Shown piece after piece: positions 4,786-5,191 of a DNA stretch of 5,191 nucleotides. The notes under the pieces were generated by a model. That model made no database searches, was not told where the DNA came from, and was given only the letters and a program-made list of their open reading frames with translations. Origin of the DNA: Flavihumibacter sp. (lineage in GTDB: Bacteria; Bacteroidota; Bacteroidia; Chitinophagales; Chitinophagaceae); the NCBI GenBank assembly GCA_025455285.1, contig JALOMU010000170.1, positions 1 through 5,191 on the forward strand, written 5' to 3'. Made by a program: the position numbers and the translations under genes. How positions within the stretch are numbered: position 1 is the first letter of the stretch; each line of letters starts with the position of its first letter.

Positions 4786-5191
4786 TTAGATCCGGAAATG
4801 TGAGAATGCCTTGTTGGCTTCAGCCATACGGTGCGTGTCTTCTTTTTTCTTGAATGCACCACCTTCCCCTTTGCTGGCTGCAACGATTTCGTTAGCCAGT
4901 TTATCAGCCATGCTGCGACCATTTCGTTCGCGGCTGAAACGAATCAGCCATTTGATGCTGAGGGAGATTTTTCTGTCGGGACGAACCTCAGAAGGAATCT
5001 GGAAGGTTGCACCACCGATACGACGGCTGCGTACTTCAACAGCAGGAGTTACGTTAGCGATCGCTCTTTTCCAGATTTCATAACCATCTTCGTTGGTGAT
5101 TTTGCTCACCTTGTCAACGGCATCATAGAAAATTTCGAAGGCTACACTCTTTTTCCCTTGCCACATGATATTGTTGACAAAACGGGTAACC
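4786..5191 (-). CDS. rpsG: 30S ribosomal protein S7, C-terminal 134 residues (5' truncated by window edge)
   Basis: Small-subunit ribosomal protein S7, which binds the 3' major domain of 16S rRNA, nucleates assembly of the 30S head and lies near the E-site tRNA. The visible part begins [15 protein letters not shown], matching the region around residues 25-35 of full-length S7; about 20-25 N-terminal residues are outside the window. The Met at 5166 is internal, since conserved S7 sequence continues upstream of it in frame. Diagnostic segments, counted from that Met, are [20 protein letters not shown] at 41-60 (rRNA-binding beta hairpin region), [14 protein letters not shown] at 61-74, and [20 protein letters not shown] at 107-126, close to the E. 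coli C terminus. The stop is TAA at 4788-4786. In the usual str operon fusA follows rpsG; here a terminator and an unrelated gene follow. Confidence 0.98.
   Translation of the reverse strand, partial: VTRFVNNIMWQGKKSVAFEIFYDAVDKVSKITNEDGYEIWKRAIANVTPAVEVRSRRIGGATFQIPSEVRPDRKISLSIKWLIRFSRERNGRSMADKLANEIVAASKGEGGAFKKKEDTHRMAEANKAFSHFRI

Noticed and set aside
4641..4922. Minus-strand 93-residue open frame between rpsG and the TIM-barrel gene
   Set aside because: It overlaps the conserved S7 C terminus in another frame, crosses the terminator and has no family-like sequence.
5164..5166. Minus-strand ATG as the start of S7
   Set aside because: Conserved S7 sequence (VTRFVNNI) continues in frame upstream to the window edge; the Met is internal.

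Overview
The window looks like chromosomal DNA of a Bacteroidota bacterium, most likely from the Chitinophagales/Chitinophagaceae side. The grounds are the protein set (lipoprotein DUF1080, ThuA and Tat-exported TIM-barrel proteins, and an S7 that fits the phylum), A-rich leaders without clear Shine-Dalgarno sequences, and moderate GC. This placement is inference from gene content; no marker in the window fixes the genus.

Left part, + strand (1-2911): four tightly packed genes read like one transcript that begins outside the window. They are the C-terminal part of a Gfo/Idh/MocA NAD(P)-dependent sugar oxidoreductase, a cytoplasmic xylose-isomerase-like TIM-barrel protein (sugar phosphate isomerase/epimerase family), a small lipoprotein c-type cytochrome, and a lipoprotein with a DUF1080 (3-keto-disaccharide hydrolase) fold. 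The gaps are 39, 10 and 1 bases. A strong intrinsic terminator (2916-2945) closes this block.

Middle (2966-3783): an exported ThuA-like protein starts only 20 bases after the terminator. Its stop codon lies in a 77-base convergent gap filled by degenerate GTGAGAC heptamers arranged as a long inverted repeat. A second, separate 10-bp hairpin spans the stop codon of the gene coming from the other side.

Right part, - strand (3784-5191): a Tat-exported second TIM-barrel isomerase/epimerase, then an intergenic region with a good intrinsic terminator, then the C-terminal 134 residues of ribosomal protein S7 (rpsG), which runs off the right edge.

Working together: ThuA, DUF1080, MocA-type oxidoreductases and xylose-isomerase-like proteins are associated with sugar metabolism through 3-keto intermediates. 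A plausible reading is a cell-envelope and cytoplasmic pathway that oxidises a glycoside at C3, cleaves the 3-keto-glycoside and rearranges or reduces the product, with the lipoprotein cytochrome carrying electrons from a dehydrogenase not present here. The families are clear; the substrate and the pathway are inferred. I see no mobile element, CRISPR array or RNA gene.
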